Shown piece by piece: positions 58,253 to 64,000 of a DNA stretch of 64,000 nt. This DNA comes from Limibacter armeniacum (lineage in GTDB: Bacteria > Bacteroidota > Bacteroidia > Cytophagales > Flammeovirgaceae). The stretch is from contig NZ_JBAJNO010000009.1 of assembly GCF_036880985.1 (NCBI RefSeq), positions 186,001-250,000 of the forward strand. The letters are read 5' to 3'. The stretch's first letter is position 1. The number at the start of each line of letters is the position of its first letter. The translations under genes and the position numbers were made by a program. The notes under the pieces were generated by a model. It was not told the origin of the DNA, made no database searches, and saw only the letters and a list, made by a program, of their open reading frames with translations.

Positions 58253-58260
58253 CAAATTTA
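58253..58260 (-). promoter_or_regulatory. -7 box for the second FucP-like gene
   Basis: On the minus strand TAAATTTG followed by C is a perfect -7 match, about 80 bases before the ATG at 58172. It shows that this gene can be transcribed apart from glycerate kinase. Confidence 0.5.
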
Positions 58261-58322
58261 AGTGTAATTGATCCAATAAAAAGATAACAAAAACTACCAA
58301 CTAATGAACAGTGTGATCAGCA

Positions 58323-59456
58323 TTAACAATTATTTATAATATTTATCACCTTTATTACCTCTCTGACAGCATTGAAAAGTAATTTTTCAGAATGTTGGAC
58401 AGCTTTTTTTAATGACATTGGTTCATTTAAAATAGAATATACTCCAGCAAAAATATCCAAAGAAGTATTGTTCTCGACAGGAATACTTCCCGCAAAAACC
58501 AAAACCGGTTTTCTGTATTTGGCACACCTCTCAGCAATGGCAAAGGTCCCTTTCCCTGAAGCTGATTGCATATCCAAACTCCCCTCTCCTGTCAATACCA
58601 GGTCAGCATTTCTTACAGCCTCATCAAAACCTGTGGCATCCATAACCAGTTCAGCACCTCGCTTAAGCTCTGCCCCTAATAAAGCATAAAGCCCTGTCGA
58701 TATCCCTCCTGCGGCACCACCTCCTTTCAGTGAACTTATGTTCTTAGCTGTTTTCTTTTCCAATACTCCACAAAAATGCTTCAGGTTGTTATCCAGTTCA
58801 ATGATTTGATTGTTATTGGCACCTTTCTGGGGCGCATATACGTAAGCCGCACCATTCTTACCAAAAAGTGGATTTTCTACATCACAAGCCAACTCGATCT
58901 TTACAGTCTGAAGTTCTCTTCTCAATCCACTCAAATCAATGGTTGTAATACTTCCCAAACTCCCTCCTCCTCCTGTTACTTCATTCCCGTTTTCATCCAA
59001 AAACTTAGCTCCTAAAGCCCTCAAAATACCAGTTCCGGCATCAGTTGTCGCACTGCCTCCTAATCCAAGTATCACTTTTTCACAACCCAAGTCCAATGCT
59101 TTGGCGATTAAAAGCCCTGTACCAAAAGTACTCGCCTCCATTGGTTGTAACGCACCCTCATCCAGTCTAGCAATACCTGAAGCCGTCGCTACATCTACAA
59201 TTGCCAAATCCTGTCCTACAACCCCGATCTTACCTTTTATTGCCTTGTTATTGGCGTCAACTGTATCACATTCCAGCAATTCTCCACCAAGTGTTTCCAC
59301 CATTACCTCTGTAAAGCCATCTCCACCGTCAGCAATAGGTATTTTTGTTACAACCGCATCATGCGCTACATCTTTCACTGCTGCTGACATGATATCAGCA
59401 GTCTGTTTAGCAGAAAGGCTTCCTTTAAAAGCATTGGGGGCAATCAGTATATTCAT
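58323..59456 (-). CDS. Glycerate kinase (type 1, GarK/GlxK-like)
   Basis: 377 residues. The signatures are at the ends and centre: ILIAPNAFKGSLSAKQTADIMSAAV at the front, IPIADGGDGFTEVMVETLGG, ASGIARLDEG, VILGLGGSATTDAGTGILRALGA with its Gly-rich nucleotide loop, and DLVLTGEGSLDMQSASGKGTFAI late in the protein. It phosphorylates glycerate to 2- or 3-phosphoglycerate with ATP in the cytoplasm. The same family works in glucarate/galactarate and glycolate use. Its place next to two sugar permeases suggests a role in the sugar-acid or glycerate branch of that uptake system, which is inference. Confidence 0.95.
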   Translation of the reverse strand: MNILIAPNAFKGSLSAKQTADIMSAAVKDVAHDAVVTKIPIADGGDGFTEVMVETLGGELLECDTVDANNKAIKGKIGVVGQDLAIVDVATASGIARLDEGALQPMEASTFGTGLLIAKALDLGCEKVILGLGGSATTDAGTGILRALGAKFLDENGNEVTGGGGSLGSITTIDLSGLRRELQTVKIELACDVENPLFGKNGAAYVYAPQKGANNNQIIELDNNLKHFCGVLEKKTAKNISSLKGGGAAGGISTGLYALLGAELKRGAELVMDATGFDEAVRNADLVLTGEGSLDMQSASGKGTFAIAERCAKYRKPVLVFAGSIPVENNTSLDIFAGVYSILNEPMSLKKAVQHSEKLLFNAVREVIKVINIINNC

Positions 59457-59581
59457 TGGTCTGGTTATTTTTTTATACTTCCAATATTAAATCTTGAAAG
59501 AATTCTTTCAACAGTCTTGAATTAACTTATCCTGAGAATTAATTTCTATCATCTTTTCAATTTTATTGTATTATTCAGTGA

Positions 59582-62911
<3,330 letters not shown>

Positions 62912-62972
62912 AATCAGGTTGGGTTGATATCAAAAGTTCAACAATTATTATTTTAATTTGAATCCCATTATA

Positions 62973-63017
62973 AACGACTTGTACTTGGCTTCACAAACAA
63001 TGTACAGGTCGTTTTTT
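62973..63017 (+). terminator. Terminator after the beta-galactosidase gene
   Basis: AACGACTTGTAC (62973-62984) pairs with GTACAGGTCGTT (63002-63013), 12 pairs with one T-G wobble and a 17-base loop, followed by a T-run. Confidence 0.8.
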
Positions 63018-63506
63018 CATTTCTGTTCTTTAACTGAACAATAACAACACACAAAACATCACAGAACTGTACAGTGTATGCTTTAGCAAGCATCAAAAAT
63101 CGTTTACTTTTTACATGTTGTTATTGCATAATAAGTATTTTACGGTTTTATTTATATCATAATTTCCATCTTGAATATTGTTTTCAAGAGACTTTCTCTA
63201 TAAAATCTGTACGCTTGCTGTTACAACGTAAAAATTCCAATATGTACTAATCTATTCATTGTTTACAATATCATTTTGTCAGTGGATGTAACAAATGACC
63301 GATACAGGTCATGGATTACTGATACTATATTATCCTTTAGCTATTAACTAAGATTATTTTCACAAGCAAGTGATGTCTTGTGAATTGCAACAACTTGAGT
63401 ACATGTACCCTATACAGCAACAGCACACCTGATGATTACTATTCAGGCTGCTGTAAGTCTCATAATGGCTTTAAACTAATTAGACTTCTGAATAACCCAA
63501 ATCAAT
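63018..63506 (+). other. 489-base gap before the MBOAT gene
   Basis: This is AT-rich without a frame. One imperfect hairpin is noted: TACAGCA (63413-63419) with TGCTGTA (63449-63455) and an inner CCTGA/TCAGG (63428-63432 with 63443-63447), ending about 52 bases before the ATG. It could be a leader element. I see no convincing promoter. Confidence 0.3.
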
Positions 63507-64000
63507 ATGTTATTTAACTCAATAGACTTTGCTTTTTTTTTACCCATCGTCTTTATACTGTACTGGTTCGTCTTCAATAAAAGCCTGAAAGCCCAGAATG
63601 CTTTCCTGCTGCTATGCAGCTACATTTTTTACGGATGGTGGGACGTTCGTTTTCTTTCCTTGATTGCCTTCAGCTCACTTGTTGATTACAGTATCGGACG
63701 AAAACTGTCCCATACAGAAGCGGAAGGAAAAAGAAAAATACTACTCTTTTTAAGCCTAGCCATCAATCTTGGTTTTTTAGGTGTATTCAAATATTACAAT
63801 TTCTTTGCAGAAAGCTTTGCTGATGCATTCTCATTAATGGGTAAAAATATAGATGCGGCCCGACTTAATATTATTCTTCCTGTCGGAATCAGCTTCTATA
63901 CATTTCAGACACTAAGCTACTCCATTGATGTATACCGAAGAAAACTCCAGCCATCCTCTGACATCATTTCCTTTTTCACTTTTGTAAGTTTCTTTCCTCA
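63507..64000 (+). CDS. MBOAT-family O-acyltransferase, AlgI-like (partial, runs off the right edge)
   Basis: The first 164 codons are present from the ATG at 63507. The start MLFNSIDFAFFLPIVFILYW and the segment AQNAFLLLCSYIFYGWWDVRFLSLIAFSSL are the typical opening helices of AlgI-type membrane-bound O-acyltransferases. These are followed by LVDYSIGRKL and by LNIILPVGISFYTFQTLSY, the most conserved stretch of this part of the family. The catalytic His would lie beyond the window. Such enzymes add acetyl or other acyl groups to exported polysaccharides, with a partner hydrolase usually encoded next to them. Confidence 0.92.
   Translation, partial: MLFNSIDFAFFLPIVFILYWFVFNKSLKAQNAFLLLCSYIFYGWWDVRFLSLIAFSSLVDYSIGRKLSHTEAEGKRKILLFLSLAINLGFLGVFKYYNFFAESFADAFSLMGKNIDAARLNIILPVGISFYTFQTLSYSIDVYRRKLQPSSDIISFFTFVSFFP

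Noticed and set aside
63294-63309. Short hairpin TGACC/GGTCA in the last gap
   Set aside because: A 5-bp stem alone in AT-rich sequence without a T-run or promoter context is not significant.

Overview
The window looks like a chromosomal segment of a Bacteroidota bacterium, most likely a marine-type member of the Cytophagales. This is inference from content and not a database match. The evidence is an AT-rich sequence, genes without clear Shine-Dalgarno sites, many -7 boxes of the Bacteroidota form TAnnTTTG, an Oar-like TonB-dependent receptor, the folP-cdaA pair, the long form of IspG, and families typical of the phylum (DUF2911, DUF4384, BT_3928-like DoxX proteins, PIG-L deacetylases with a signal peptide, FucP-type sugar permeases). 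I saw no rRNA, tRNA, CRISPR array, insertion sequence, integrase or phage gene.

Layout. 1-5.9 kb: the end of a probable NYN-domain gene, a TlpA-like thioredoxin, a SUI1-type factor, galE, an acetyltransferase, a secreted glycerophosphodiesterase and a DUF2911 protein. 6.1-15.4 kb: a large PIG-L hydrolase, two tiny membrane proteins divergent from each other, a sodium:solute symporter, a porin, gltX and an MFS transporter. 15.4-21.1 kb: accessory character, with a small hypothetical gene, a 590-base leader full of inverted repeats, a 657-residue acidic lipoprotein, a divergent TruA-family gene, a second porin and a small exported protein. 21.2-31.3 kb: housekeeping, with nadE, cdaA (c-di-AMP synthase), folP, DUF1599, DoxX, an OppB-type permease, aroK, DUF445, maf and an Lrp regulator. 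31.4-32.0 kb: a gene-free stretch with a free-standing candidate structured RNA on the + strand, bounded by its own promoter-like box and terminator. 32.0-39.8 kb: yidC, pyrG, a nucleoid-associated protein, a nitroreductase, an unknown protein and an unusual ATE-family aminoacyl-tRNA-protein transferase. 39.9-54.8 kb: an Oar-like TonB receptor, a long AT-rich gap, a LysM membrane protein, a tandem universal stress protein behind a FNR/CRP-like palindrome, a NIF3 protein, two unknown exported proteins, ispG, a lipoprotein, a 2-oxoglutarate oxygenase and a single-domain response regulator. 54.8-64 kb: an acetyltransferase, two FucP-like sugar permeases, glycerate kinase, a secreted GH2 beta-galactosidase and the start of an MBOAT acyltransferase.

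How the genes work together. Most are independent transcription units closed by strong hairpin terminators, many of them shared by convergent genes. Apparent short operons are folP-cdaA, maf-DUF445 and the small membrane protein with the sodium symporter. The sugar cluster at 55-63 kb is a plausible galactoside-use locus: a secreted beta-galactosidase, two hexose/fucose-type proton symporters and a glycerate kinase. The observations most worth a second look are the candidate ncRNA at 31.75-31.91 kb, the ATE-family protein that lacks the usual cysteine cluster and has a 200-residue extension, the acidic Leu/Asp-rich lipoprotein with its structured leader, the palindrome in front of the usp gene, the apparently leaderless truA-like gene, and the two tiny membrane proteins beside the sodium symporter.
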